Source of the DNA: Lachnoclostridium phytofermentans ISDg
GTDB taxonomy: Bacteria; Bacillota; Clostridia; Lachnospirales; Lachnospiraceae
Reading direction: 5' to 3'
DNA: 64,000 nt
NCBI RefSeq assembly: GCF_000018685.1
Contig: NC_010001.1
Coordinates: 3,054,001 to 3,118,000, forward strand
In this document: one piece after another, positions 26,711 to 35,659 of the stretch
How positions within the stretch are numbered: position 1 is the first letter of the stretch
Layout: each line of letters begins with the position of its first letter
The notes under the pieces: model-generated
Seen by the model: the letters and a program-made list of their open reading frames with translations, nothing else
The model's database searches: none
Told to the model about the DNA's origin: nothing
Program-made: the position numbers and the translations under genes

Positions 26711-27439
26711 TTACTCATCCCAGTTATGATAAACCTGCTGTACATCATCATCCTCATCTAGAAGATCCAAGGTACGATTTATGTTCTTTAAGTCCGTTTC
26801 ATCAGAAAGTTCTACCCAAGTTTGAGGAATCATAGTTACTTCTGCTTGCATCATTGGTACTCCGGCTTTTTCTAACGTTTCACGTACTACGCTGAAATCA
26901 TCTGGCTCAGTTAATACTTCAAAGCTATCATCTTCTTCATTAAAATCTGATGCTCCAGCATCAAGTGCAAGCATCATAAGATCATCGGATGCCATATCGC
27001 ATTCTTCTTTATCGATGATAATCTGGCCTTTTTGATCAAACATATAAGAAACGCAACCTTGTGTTCCTACGCTACCATTACCTTTTGTAAATGCATTACG
27101 TACATTTGCTGCAGTACGATTCTTATTATCAGTTAACGCTTCTACAATAATTGCGGTACCACTTGGACCATAACCTTCATAAGTTACAAATTCATAGTTA
27201 ACGGCATTACCTTCTCCAGCAGCCTTTTTAATGCTACGGTCGATGGTGTCATTTGGCATATTGTTTGCTTTCGCTTTTGCAACAATATCCTTTAACTTAT
27301 TATTATTATTAGGGTCTGGACCACCTTCCTTAACGGCAACTGCAATCTCACGGCCAAGTCTTGTGAAGATTTTTCCTTTCGTAGCATCATTTTTCTCTTT
27401 TTTGTGCTTAATGTTTGCGAATTTTGAATGTCCTGACAT
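26711..27439 (-). CDS. yebC: YebC/PmpR (TACO1) family translation or regulatory protein
   Basis: Conserved cytoplasmic protein of the YebC family, members of which act as transcription regulators or help ribosomes through proline stretches. The signature start MSGHSKFANIKHKKEKNDA and GPDPNNNNKLKDIVAKAK are both present, as is the acidic C-terminus (LLDEDDDVQQVYHN). The true start is ATG 27439 with AAAGGAG eight bases ahead, giving 242 residues. The open frame extends 31 codons farther upstream, but that extension has no family similarity. Gene order here is unusual: it sits between argR and the accessory block, and its 3' end exists as a decayed second copy at 25405-25472. Confidence 0.95.
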   Translation of the reverse strand: MSGHSKFANIKHKKEKNDATKGKIFTRLGREIAVAVKEGGPDPNNNNKLKDIVAKAKANNMPNDTIDRSIKKAAGEGNAVNYEFVTYEGYGPSGTAIIVEALTDNKNRTAANVRNAFTKGNGSVGTQGCVSYMFDQKGQIIIDKEECDMASDDLMMLALDAGASDFNEEDDSFEVLTEPDDFSVVRETLEKAGVPMMQAEVTMIPQTWVELSDETDLKNINRTLDLLDEDDDVQQVYHNWDE

Positions 27440-27558
27440 GATTATACTCCTTTTATTTCTTTCTCGTATGTAGTTGGGAAACACCACAACTACAGCTGTC
27501 AAAGACAGCTTCTTTATAGCAATAGATTGCATTAATCTATTGGAATATCTTAATTACT

Positions 27559-27615
27559 GTAAATGAAATTACGCTAAGCGTATTCATGAAAAAAAGTTCG
27601 CTAAGCGCAATTTAC
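27559..27615 (-). repeat. Family-A dispersed repeat, copy 2, in an inverted-repeat frame
   Basis: GTAAAT (27559-27564) and ATTTAC (27610-27615) enclose two exact CGCTAAGCG units (27572-27580, 27599-27607). The right half, read on the minus strand, is GCGCTTAGCGAACTTTTTTT then CATGAAT, matching the family-A core. It lies between argR and yebC. Confidence 0.6.
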
Positions 27616-27622
27616 GTATTTC

Positions 27623-28081
27623 TTATTTGTTACCGTTAATTAATTTTGACAACTTTTCCATTACAGAGATGGTATCTGGAACTGTACGAATTGCACACAT
27701 AATTGTATCATCTCCTGCGATACAACCGACGATACCTTCAATATGAAGTGCATCTAGTGCTGCTGCTACCGCCATCGCCATACCAGAAACCGTCTTTACT
27801 ATGATAATATTTTGTGCCATATCCATAGACACAAATCCATCTCTTAGAATTCGAATATATTTCTCTGACATACCAGATTCCTGGTTTGTAAGAACAATGT
27901 ACTTCTGCTTGCCGTTATCAGTTGCTACCTTAGTAAGCTTTAATTCCCTGATATCTCTAGATATCGTTGCCTGGGTTACACGATAGCCGGCTTTTACAAG
28001 CAGATCTGCAAGCTCTTCTTGAGTTTCAATATTATGTTTGCTTATTAACTCAACAATTTTACTCTGTCTTCCTATCTTCAA
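27623..28081 (-). CDS. argR: Arginine repressor ArgR
   Basis: Winged-helix regulator of arginine metabolism that binds DNA as an arginine-loaded hexamer. The N-terminal DNA-binding domain has the SRDIRELKLTKV motif near 39-50; the C-terminal oligomerisation/arginine domain has GCIAGDDTIMC near 118. The 152-residue length is typical. It lies 21 bases after nadK at the end of the dxs-tlyA-nadK-argR run. recN, the usual next gene, is about 10 kb away because of the accessory block. No ARG box was confirmed in the window. Confidence 0.95.
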   Translation of the reverse strand: MKIGRQSKIVELISKHNIETQEELADLLVKAGYRVTQATISRDIRELKLTKVATDNGKQKYIVLTNQESGMSEKYIRILRDGFVSMDMAQNIIIVKTVSGMAMAVAAALDALHIEGIVGCIAGDDTIMCAIRTVPDTISVMEKLSKLINGNK

Positions 28082-28102
28082 TCTTGTACCTCCCCAAAGT
28101 TT

Positions 28103-28960
28103 CTACTTATCTCCAAATTTTGTACGTAGTAAATGAAAGAAGCTATGGCCTTCCAAACGAACTAACTTCACTCTTTCCTTCGCTTTTTTAATAAGAATAC
28201 GATCATTCGCCTGTAGTTCCATCGAAAAGCTTCCATCTACCGTGACAATCGCTTCCTCTTCCTGTGTTTTTTTACTCTCTCTTATCTGAATCTCTACTGT
28301 ATCATCACTTGTTACAATAATACTTCTTGCATTTAGAGAATGTGGACAAATTGGAGTTATCATAATCATCTCTGCTTTCGGTGTTACAATCGGACCACCA
28401 GCAGATAAATTATATCCAGTGGAGCCAGTCGGCGTTGAGATAATTACCCCATCTCCTCGGTAATTCTGAACAACCTCACCATTAATAAAAATAGAAACAC
28501 CAATAATTCTTGAGAAGCCACTCCTTGTAATCACAACATCATTGATTGCACTCACCTTATGACTACTTAAGCTCTGCCCCTCTTTAAAAACGGTAGCATC
28601 TATCATCATACGGCTTTCTATATTATATTGATTTAGAAACAGTTTTGAAAATGCCTGCTTCATTGTAAGAGTCTCAATCTCTGCTAAAAATCCTAATGTG
28701 CCTAGGTTTACCCCTAAAATTGGGATATCTAATTGTAACAAATCATGAGCTGCCTGTAGAATCGTTCCATCGCCGCCTAAGACGATAGCACACTCTACAT
28801 CTTTGGGAATTCCGGAAACATCCGTATAGCTTCCTTCTAAGCAAGACTCTTCCGTCACATAAACAGTTTTTCCATTGGCTTCTAAAAACTCTAACATCGT
28901 TTGAGTAATCGTTAAATTTTCATCTTTATCTCTATTTGCAATAATGCAAAACTTTTTCAT
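28103..28960 (-). CDS. nadK: NAD kinase
   Basis: Phosphorylates NAD to NADP. The GGDGT motif (VLGGDGTILQAAH) lies at about 62-74, and the conserved NE/D-like region and GSTGYNLSAGGPIV segment follow near 175. The 285-residue length is normal. It sits between tlyA and argR as in many clostridia. The ribosome-binding region GCGCAGGAATGGTGG resembles the purine-rich end of the leader module seen before other genes here. Confidence 0.96.
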   Translation of the reverse strand: MKKFCIIANRDKDENLTITQTMLEFLEANGKTVYVTEESCLEGSYTDVSGIPKDVECAIVLGGDGTILQAAHDLLQLDIPILGVNLGTLGFLAEIETLTMKQAFSKLFLNQYNIESRMMIDATVFKEGQSLSSHKVSAINDVVITRSGFSRIIGVSIFINGEVVQNYRGDGVIISTPTGSTGYNLSAGGPIVTPKAEMIMITPICPHSLNARSIIVTSDDTVEIQIRESKKTQEEEAIVTVDGSFSMELQANDRILIKKAKERVKLVRLEGHSFFHLLRTKFGDK

Positions 28961-29086
28961 TTAACCACCATTCCTGCGCACACTAATAACGCATTTAGTT
29001 GAAAGAAATGCAATTTTCGCTGATTTTCGCACAAATTAAGTAAATGCTAGTTTCAATATAACATACCGTTATCACCTTGACAAGTG

Positions 29087-29887
29087 TTATAATGACTGAT
29101 GAGCTCTTGATACAATCTCAGGAACACTTTGTAAGAGTGTGCTAATATCCTCTGACTGCGACTTTCTCATATGAAGTAAATATTCGATATTTCCTTCTGG
29201 ACCACGAATAGGGGAATAGTCTAGGTGTATCAATACAAATCCTAGGGTATTCGCATAATTCATGACCATCTCAATAACTTCTTCATGAACCTTTGGCTCA
29301 CGAACAACTCCCTTTTTCCCAACCTTTTCTCTTCCAGCCTCAAACTGTGGCTTAATTAAACAAACAATTTCTGCCCCATCTTTCATTAGCGCATGAACAG
29401 GTTCTAATACTTTCGTTAAGGAGATAAAGGCAACATCAATGGAGACAAAATCCACTTGTTCCTTGATGTCTTCCGGTGTTACGTGGCGGATGTTGGTTTT
29501 CTCCATGGAAATCACTCGCTCATCCTGCCTTAATTTCCAGGCAAGTTGATTGGTTCCAACATCTACGGCAAATACCTTTGTAGCACCGTTTTGTAGCATA
29601 CAGTCCGTAAACCCACCAGTAGAAGAACCTACATCCATACATACCTTTCCCTCTAAGGAAAGTTGATGTTCTTCTATTGCTTTTTCTAATTTATAACCAC
29701 CGCGACTTACATACTTCATCGCAGTACCTTTCACTTCAATCGAAACTTCTGGTTTAAACATGCTCCCAGCTTTATCTTCCTTTTGACCGTCAACATAAAC
29801 ATTCCCAGACATTATGATTGCTTTCGCTTTTTCTCTTGATTCTGCCAGATTTCTAGCTACCAGCAGAACATCCAGACGTTCTTTCAT
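29087..29887 (-). CDS. tlyA: TlyA-family rRNA 2'-O-methyltransferase
   Basis: SAM-dependent methyltransferase, often annotated hemolysin; TlyA homologues 2'-O-methylate 16S and/or 23S rRNA. An N-terminal S4 RNA-binding domain (RLDVLLVARNLAESREKAK) spans about 3-60, followed by an FtsJ-like Rossmann domain with DVGSSTGGFTDCML near 82-95 and the catalytic Lys in CLIKPQFEAGRE. Length is 266. It is preceded by a leader module containing two exact hairpins in the 105-bp gap after dxs. Confidence 0.94.
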   Translation of the reverse strand: MKERLDVLLVARNLAESREKAKAIIMSGNVYVDGQKEDKAGSMFKPEVSIEVKGTAMKYVSRGGYKLEKAIEEHQLSLEGKVCMDVGSSTGGFTDCMLQNGATKVFAVDVGTNQLAWKLRQDERVISMEKTNIRHVTPEDIKEQVDFVSIDVAFISLTKVLEPVHALMKDGAEIVCLIKPQFEAGREKVGKKGVVREPKVHEEVIEMVMNYANTLGFVLIHLDYSPIRGPEGNIEYLLHMRKSQSEDISTLLQSVPEIVSRAHQSL

Positions 29888-29992
29888 CTATAGCCTCCAT
29901 GCTGCGACTATCTTTTAGGATCGGCTAATGGCTCAAGTTTGGCGCAGCACAAACTTGTTGAGTGAAAGATTAAAAATCTTTCACTCTTTACC
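29888..29992 (-). repeat. Leader repeat module between dxs and tlyA
   Basis: Two perfect hairpins in series: AGTGAAAGAT (29961-29970) with ATCTTTCACT (29976-29985), and CAAGTTTG (29934-29941) with CAAACTTG (29950-29957). The dxs stop lies in ATGCAGAAATGAGGT, matching the purine-rich end of other modules. A GGAGG site for tlyA follows. The order resembles the copies before the zinc protease gene, murE and aroE. Confidence 0.6.
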
Positions 29993-31870
29993 TCATTTCT
30001 GCATCCCTCTTTGTCTACAAATTTTATCTACAATGGATTCTGCATCAAGCCCTAATTTTTCTTTTAAAAGCGTACGATCTCCATGCTCTACAAACATATT
30101 CGGTATGGAAATATTAAGGTGCTTTATTCCTTGATAATCATGCTCACATAAGAACACCGATACTTCTTCTCCAAATCCGCCGCGCTTAACATTCTCCTCC
30201 ATCGTCACAAATAAAGTATGCGATTTCGTTAGTTGATGAAGCATCTCTTCATCCAATGGAGAGATAAATCTTGCATTAACTAAAGTTGCCTTAAGCCCAA
30301 GTTTATGCAAATGCTCCCTTACTAAAACAGCGGTTTCCACCATACTACCAATGGCAATAAGAGCGATTTCTTCTTCGGAAGCGATTAACTCACCCTTTCC
30401 ATAGATTATTTCTTTTTTATGATCTTCTAACCCTAGATACGCTGTATTTTTTGGATATCTGATTGCAATCGGACCATCAAAATCAATACAATATTCTAAC
30501 ATCCGTTCAAATTCCCATGAATTCTTAGGTGCAATTACCGTAAGCCCTGGCATATGGGATAGATACGATAAATCAAACATACCTTGGTGAGTTTCTCCAT
30601 CATTTCCTACAATTCCTGCGCGATCTAGTGCAAAAACAACTGGTAACTTACCAACGCATACATCATGAAGTATCTGATCATAAGCTCGCTGTAAAAATGT
30701 AGAGTATACAGCAACTACTGGTTTAAACCCTGCTGCTGCTAATCCTGCCGCAAAAGTTACGGCATGTTCTTCTGCAATTCCAACATCAAAAAATCGATTT
30801 GGGAATACATCTCCAAATGCGGTTAAACCAGTACCGTCTGGCATCGCAGCTGTTATTGCTACCACATCATTACGGACTTTAGCAAGCTCTATTAACTTCT
30901 TACCAAAGACTTCAGTATAAGAAACTTCGGAATTTATTTTAAGTTTTTTCCCTGTTTTAATATCAAATGGTTCTACACCATGATATTTGCTTGGCTCTTT
31001 TTCCGCAGGTTCGTATCCCTTTCCTTTTTTTGTTACCGTATGGATTAATACAGCACCATTCACTCTGGATGCAGACTTCAGTGCTGTTAACATTTGATTG
31101 ATATTATGACCATCAATTGGCCCAATGTACGTCATTCCCATATCTTCAAATAACATTCCTGGAATAAACAGATGCTTTAGGGAATCTTTCGATTGTTTTA
31201 ATGTTGTAACAATTGCATCGCCAACCTTCGGAATTTTCTTTAAGGCTGTCTCTAAGCCACCTTTAAAATCCATGTATCGGTAATTTGTCCTCGCCTTACC
31301 TAAATAGTTTGACATCCCACCAACATTTTCTGATATGGACATATTATTATCATTTAATACGATAATCATGTTTTCTTTTAATCGGCCAGCATTATTCAGT
31401 GCCTCAAATGCCATACCACCAGAAAGGGCCCCATCACCAATTACAGCAACCACTTTGCGCTGTTCCTCAGAAAGCTCCCTTGCCTTAACTAAACCTACTG
31501 CAACAGAAAGAGACGTAGAGCTATGTCCAGTGTCAAATGCATCACAATCGCTCTCCTTACGTTTTGGAAATCCACTCATTCCTTCATATTGACGTAATGT
31601 CTTAAAGTCATTCTTTCTTCCTGTTAATAATTTATGAACATATGCTTGATGGCCAACATCCCATACAAGCTTATCCTCTGGAAAATCCAAAAACAAGTGA
31701 AGCGCCATTGTAAGTTCAACAACACCTAAATTTGATGCAAGATGTCCTCCCGTTTTACTCACATTTGCGATTAAAAACCTTCTGATTTCTGCTGCCAGCT
31801 GGGTATACTTTTTTGCACTTATTTTTTTAATGTCATTTGGTTGATTTATTTCATCCAGTATCTTTGGCAC
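29993..31870 (-). CDS. dxs: 1-deoxy-D-xylulose-5-phosphate synthase
   Basis: Thiamine-diphosphate enzyme making DXP from pyruvate and glyceraldehyde 3-phosphate, the first step of the MEP isoprenoid pathway. The ThDP motif GDGALSGGMAFEALNNAG is near 145-162, the central transketolase domain starts near 315 (TEVFGKKLIEL), and GIAEEHAVTFAAGLA is near 362. The C-terminal domain is complete; 625 residues is normal. It directly follows ispA (19 bases), linking DXP synthesis with prenyl chain elongation. Confidence 0.97.
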   Translation of the reverse strand: MPKILDEINQPNDIKKISAKKYTQLAAEIRRFLIANVSKTGGHLASNLGVVELTMALHLFLDFPEDKLVWDVGHQAYVHKLLTGRKNDFKTLRQYEGMSGFPKRKESDCDAFDTGHSSTSLSVAVGLVKARELSEEQRKVVAVIGDGALSGGMAFEALNNAGRLKENMIIVLNDNNMSISENVGGMSNYLGKARTNYRYMDFKGGLETALKKIPKVGDAIVTTLKQSKDSLKHLFIPGMLFEDMGMTYIGPIDGHNINQMLTALKSASRVNGAVLIHTVTKKGKGYEPAEKEPSKYHGVEPFDIKTGKKLKINSEVSYTEVFGKKLIELAKVRNDVVAITAAMPDGTGLTAFGDVFPNRFFDVGIAEEHAVTFAAGLAAAGFKPVVAVYSTFLQRAYDQILHDVCVGKLPVVFALDRAGIVGNDGETHQGMFDLSYLSHMPGLTVIAPKNSWEFERMLEYCIDFDGPIAIRYPKNTAYLGLEDHKKEIIYGKGELIASEEEIALIAIGSMVETAVLVREHLHKLGLKATLVNARFISPLDEEMLHQLTKSHTLFVTMEENVKRGGFGEEVSVFLCEHDYQGIKHLNISIPNMFVEHGDRTLLKEKLGLDAESIVDKICRQRGMQK

Positions 31871-31889
31871 TACTTCACCTTCTTTTCCT

Positions 31890-32897
31890 CTATTTTTCTC
31901 GATTCACTAGATAAGAAACTAATTCTGTTAAAAAACTATTTTCAAGCTTTAAGGCTTTCAATTCCTCCATAGCTTCTTTTGATAAACGCTCTACTTCTTT
32001 TTTACTATCTTCTATACCATAAAGGGTAACATACGTTGTTTTTTGATTTTTCTCATCACTATTGATTGGCTTCCCTAATACTTCCATCGTACTAGTTACA
32101 TCTAAGATATCATCTTGAATCTGAAATGCTAAACCAACTTTTTTCGCAATCTTTGTAAAGCGAATAAGCTCCTCTTGATTCGCTCCCGAAAGTATTGCAC
32201 CAATTAGAAAAGAAGCCTCTAAAAGGGCACCTGTCTTTAACTCATATATAAAAAGTAATTCTTCTTTCGAAAGGACGGAACCTGTGCGCTCCACATCAAC
32301 GACTTGTCCACCAATCATACCATACATTCCAGATCTACTTGATAACATCTGATACGCTCGTGAAACTCGATCATAAAGGGTGATTGCATCTGTGCTATTC
32401 TCAATATCCTTTATGTTAGCAAATGCTTCTGCTACTAATTCAAATGCTCCATTTAATAAAGCATCTCCAGCTAATATCCCCATGTCCTCACCATATTTTG
32501 CATGGGTAGTAAGCTTACCACGGCGATACTCATCATTATCCATAGCAGGTAAATCATCATGTACAAGAGAATACGTATGAATCATTTCTAAAGCTACGGA
32601 AAACTTAGTAACAATGTCATCTAAGGTTTTAAACCAAGAAAAATCCGCATTCTCATTTATAATATCCAGTTGGGAAGCGCGCAAAGCTCCCCCTTTCTCT
32701 TGTTCTTTCAATGCTTGATAAGTTTCTAATAGAATAATTGGTCTTATTCTTTTTCCACCTGCTAACAAACTGTAGGAGAGCGCATCAAATATTGTTTTTT
32801 GCTGTCCTTGTTCCTTTGGAAGATATGCTGTCATCATCTGGGCAAACGTTTCCGCTTTTTGATGAAGCTTTTCTTCTATGTTAGTGTCCGCAATCAT
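31890..32897 (-). CDS. ispA: Polyprenyl synthase (farnesyl/geranylgeranyl diphosphate synthase)
   Basis: Condenses IPP with allylic diphosphates to make farnesyl or geranylgeranyl diphosphate. The first Asp-rich motif DDLPAMDND lies near 118 and the second, QIQDDILD, near 254. GGKRIRPIILL is at about 52. At 335 residues it is about 35-40 longer than typical IspA. The excess is a stretch at about 66-100 (KEQEKGGALRASQ ... NENADFSWFKTLDD) between the first and second conserved helices. Chain length cannot be settled by eye. It lies between xseB and dxs. Confidence 0.94.
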   Translation of the reverse strand: MIADTNIEEKLHQKAETFAQMMTAYLPKEQGQQKTIFDALSYSLLAGGKRIRPIILLETYQALKEQEKGGALRASQLDIINENADFSWFKTLDDIVTKFSVALEMIHTYSLVHDDLPAMDNDEYRRGKLTTHAKYGEDMGILAGDALLNGAFELVAEAFANIKDIENSTDAITLYDRVSRAYQMLSSRSGMYGMIGGQVVDVERTGSVLSKEELLFIYELKTGALLEASFLIGAILSGANQEELIRFTKIAKKVGLAFQIQDDILDVTSTMEVLGKPINSDEKNQKTTYVTLYGIEDSKKEVERLSKEAMEELKALKLENSFLTELVSYLVNREK

Positions 32898-32921
32898 ATA
32901 TCTATCTCCCTACGAATATTT

Positions 32922-33119
32922 TTATTCGCCATCTTCTTCTAATATCATCAGCTGCTTCTCCACCTTATCGATGGATTCATTGCATTGTTTTAAAAGTTTC
33001 ATTCCTTCTTGATATAAAACGAAGGACTCCTCTAAACTGATATCCTCTTTTTCTAAATTAGACAGGATATCATTCAATTGTTCTAATGATTTTTCTAAAC
33101 CTTTTGATTTCCCCGCCAT
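32922..33119 (-). CDS. xseB: Exodeoxyribonuclease VII small subunit
   Basis: Helical small subunit of exonuclease VII. The 65-residue protein has the family pattern KSLEQLNDILSNLEKEDISL then ESFVLYQEGMKLLKQCNESI. The start at ATG 33119 is supported by GGAGG seven bases ahead; the ATG at 33137 is not. It lies 32 bases after xseA and before ispA, the standard order. Confidence 0.95.
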   Translation of the reverse strand: MAGKSKGLEKSLEQLNDILSNLEKEDISLEESFVLYQEGMKLLKQCNESIDKVEKQLMILEEDGE

Positions 33120-33151
33120 TTTAACCTCCAATAGCATGTTATGAAGTCATG

Positions 33152-34357
33152 CTACCTTTCTATCGATTCTACCCCTATTGTCTTTGCTTTAATCATTCCA
33201 TCTGTTACAGCGATTGTTAGCTCGTCACCAGGCTTTGTTTTCGTAATACTATTTACCACCTTGCCAGAGCTATCTGATACATAGGAAAACCCGCTTTTTA
33301 ACTTATCAAGCGGTGAGGCTGCTTTTAATCGTTCTATTTGAATATCCAGCAAATGTCGTTTATATCTTATTAATTCATTCATTCGCTGTCTTAACTTATT
33401 TTCTAAATCAATTGTATATTGTCGTTTTTGCCGCAGTGCATATACAGGGCTTAGATGCGTTAATTGTAACTGCTTTTTCTCAAGCTCTGATCTAGCCATC
33501 GTAATCTTTCTCATTACACACTGCACAAGGGAATAATGATAATCTACTAAATTCGATAATAAACTTTCAATCTCAGGTACTGCAAGCTCCGCTGCTGCAG
33601 ACGGAGTTGGTGCTCTTAAATCGGACACAAAATCTGAAATTGTAATATCTGTTTCATGTCCTACAGCAGAGATAATTGGTATACTGCAATCAAAAATAGC
33701 GCGAGCAACCATTTCTTCATTAAAAGCCCACAAATCTTCAATAGAGCCACCGCCACGCCCAACAATAATGGTATCCACACCTTTGGCCTCAAGTGCCTTA
33801 ATTCCGGCTACAATCGTTTTGGCAGCTCCCTCACCTTGTACTTTAGCAGGATATAATACTAATTGTACATAAGGGTTCCTTCTCTTACTTATGTTAATAA
33901 TATCTTGAATTGCTGCACCAGTACTTGCTGTTACAATTCCTACTGTCCTTGGATATGGTACGAGTGTCTTCTTATGACTTGGATCAAATAGACCTTCCTC
34001 GTTAAGCTTACGTTTTAATAGTTCAAAGCGCTCGTATAAAAGCCCTAGACCATCCAGTTTAATTTCTTTTGCGTACAACTGGTATTTTCCATCGCGCTCA
34101 TAAACACTGATGCTACCAAGGACGATAACACTTTGCCCTTCTTCCAAGCGAAAAGGAAGACCAGTTCGATAGCCCGCAAACAATACACACGCCATCTGAC
34201 CCGTCTCATCCTTTAACGTAAAATAGATATGTCCAGACGTATGATACTTACAGTTCGATACTTCTCCCTTCATATAGATACGATTCAGGACATAGTCTTT
34301 TACAAACATATTTTTGATATAGTTATTTACTTGAGTTACGGAATATACCTGTTCCAT
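33152..34357 (-). CDS. xseA: Exodeoxyribonuclease VII large subunit
   Basis: Catalytic subunit of the single-strand-specific exonuclease VII. An N-terminal OB-fold (YIKNMFVKDYVLNRIYMKGE to about residue 100) is followed by the catalytic domain with the conserved GRGGGSIEDLWAFNEE near 199-214 and GHETDITISDFVSDLRAPTP near 233-252, then a coiled-coil arm and a C-terminal segment with GFSYVSD. Length 401 is typical. Lies between nusB and xseB. Confidence 0.97.
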   Translation of the reverse strand: MEQVYSVTQVNNYIKNMFVKDYVLNRIYMKGEVSNCKYHTSGHIYFTLKDETGQMACVLFAGYRTGLPFRLEEGQSVIVLGSISVYERDGKYQLYAKEIKLDGLGLLYERFELLKRKLNEEGLFDPSHKKTLVPYPRTVGIVTASTGAAIQDIINISKRRNPYVQLVLYPAKVQGEGAAKTIVAGIKALEAKGVDTIIVGRGGGSIEDLWAFNEEMVARAIFDCSIPIISAVGHETDITISDFVSDLRAPTPSAAAELAVPEIESLLSNLVDYHYSLVQCVMRKITMARSELEKKQLQLTHLSPVYALRQKRQYTIDLENKLRQRMNELIRYKRHLLDIQIERLKAASPLDKLKSGFSYVSDSSGKVVNSITKTKPGDELTIAVTDGMIKAKTIGVESIER

Positions 34358-34424
34358 ATTAACACCATCCTACCGTAGGCAAAGTGAATCGCTTCTCAAT
34401 TCACTATAAAGAAATTGATTTTTA

Positions 34425-34823
34425 TTAATCAATTACCTTAGCCAAAATACCATTTACAAAACTTGCTGAGGAGTCTCCACCGTATTTTTTTGCAAGCTCA
34501 ATGGCTTCGTTAATTGCAACTTTTACCGGCACCTCATCATCAAATCGTATCTCAAAGGTAGCAAGACGCATAATATTTAGGTCAACCTTACCCATACGAT
34601 TTAATTTCCAACCACTGGAGGCGTTAGCAAGAATTGTATCAATTTCACCTAGTTTTTCATTGATTTTATCAAATCTCACATTCAAATATTCCTGCTGCTC
34701 CGGTGTAATACTCTCTAAGGAGTCAAAGTAAAATAAAACCTGTTCCTCAAGCTCTGTAGGCTCATGAAACTCCTTACGAAACAACATACGAAATAAATGT
34801 TCTCTAATCTCTCTTCTTGTCAT
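34425..34823 (-). CDS. nusB: Transcription antitermination factor NusB
   Basis: All-helical RNA-binding protein that acts with NusE/S10 in rRNA antitermination. Recognised by MTRREIREHLFRMLF at the start and the C-terminal RLATFEIRFD...VAINEAIELAKKYGGDSS then ASFVNGILAK pattern. Start ATG 34823 has GGAGG seven bases ahead; the ATG at 34835 overlaps that site. About 132 residues. It sits between the asp23 gene and xseA, the usual order. Confidence 0.96.
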   Translation of the reverse strand: MTRREIREHLFRMLFRKEFHEPTELEEQVLFYFDSLESITPEQQEYLNVRFDKINEKLGEIDTILANASSGWKLNRMGKVDLNIMRLATFEIRFDDEVPVKVAINEAIELAKKYGGDSSASFVNGILAKVID

Positions 34824-34974
34824 CCTAACCTCCAACTTTTAAATACAATTTTAATTCTTAATCCTAAGACAAACGTTGAGGCTGCCACTTACACATAAGG
34901 TTATGTATTCATGACACCCTCACCGGTAAAATTCTTCCTTCATTATGAGTCAGTAAGCTGTCTTGCCTCAAATG

Positions 34975-35367
34975 TTATTGCTTATCATGCTCGATTTCTA
35001 CACCAACTATGCGGATGTTAACATCGGAAACTGATAATCCAGTCATACTTTCAATCGCTGCTTTTACTTTATCTTGTACGGCAGCTGAAGTTTTAGGGAT
35101 GCTATATCCGTATTTCATTGTTATCGATAATTCCACTGATACGGACTTCTCCATTAACTCTATCTTTACGCCCTTAGAAAGATTTTTCATTCCAAGCTTT
35201 CCAACAATTTCGTTGGTAAGATTACCGGTAAGTGTAGCAACACCTTCTACTTCGGTAGCTGCCAATCCTGCGATTGTTGCTACAACATCATCTGCAATCT
35301 TAACCTCGCCAATCTTACTTGACGACTCCATGTGATATGCATTGTTCTTTTGGAGTTCTTTATTCAT
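34975..35367 (-). CDS. Asp23/Gls24 family envelope stress protein
   Basis: Member of the Asp23 family (YqhY-like), membrane-associated proteins linked to the cell envelope and, for YqhY, to control of fatty-acid synthesis in Bacillus. Family motifs are present: GEVKIADDVVATIAGLAA near 20-37, EVEGVATLTG near 40-49 and VSVELSITMKYGYSIPKTS near 72-90. The 130-residue length fits. In Bacillus the corresponding gene lies between accC and nusB; here it lies between spoIIIAH and nusB, with the acetyl-CoA carboxylase genes absent. Confidence 0.9.
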   Translation of the reverse strand: MNKELQKNNAYHMESSSKIGEVKIADDVVATIAGLAATEVEGVATLTGNLTNEIVGKLGMKNLSKGVKIELMEKSVSVELSITMKYGYSIPKTSAAVQDKVKAAIESMTGLSVSDVNIRIVGVEIEHDKQ

Positions 35368-35578
35368 TTTAATACCTCCTATATCTCATGCGTTTAACGC
35401 GTTCTTTTTTTACTTTCTGTTTCTATTATAGCAAACGAACTTAAATTTGCAAAGTGTTTTCTAACTATCTACATTATTTACGTAACTAGTTTGCTTATAC
35501 AAAATGTGTGATATTCTATAAGTATCTCTAGGGGTGTTTTTTTATTTTATAGGTAATTACAATGCAATTTCAAAATTT

Positions 35579-35624
35579 TAAAAAGGCCTATTACCTTATC
35601 CATAACACGATAAGATAACAGGCT
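35579..35624 (-). terminator. Rho-independent terminator of the spoIIIA operon
   Basis: Minus-strand stem GCCTGTTATCTTATC pairs with GATAAGGTAATAGGC (two mismatches), followed by CTTTTT. It starts about 36 bases after the spoIIIAH stop. The rest of the 290-bp gap before the Asp23 gene shows nothing recognised. Confidence 0.88.
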
Positions 35625-35659
35625 TAGTTAAAACCTATTAATTTCTAGCTTCTATCATT

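Noticed and set aside
27440..27532. 31-residue N-terminal extension of yebC
   Set aside because: YebC proteins start with MSGHSKW/F; the extension has no similarity and the strong ribosome-binding site is inside it.
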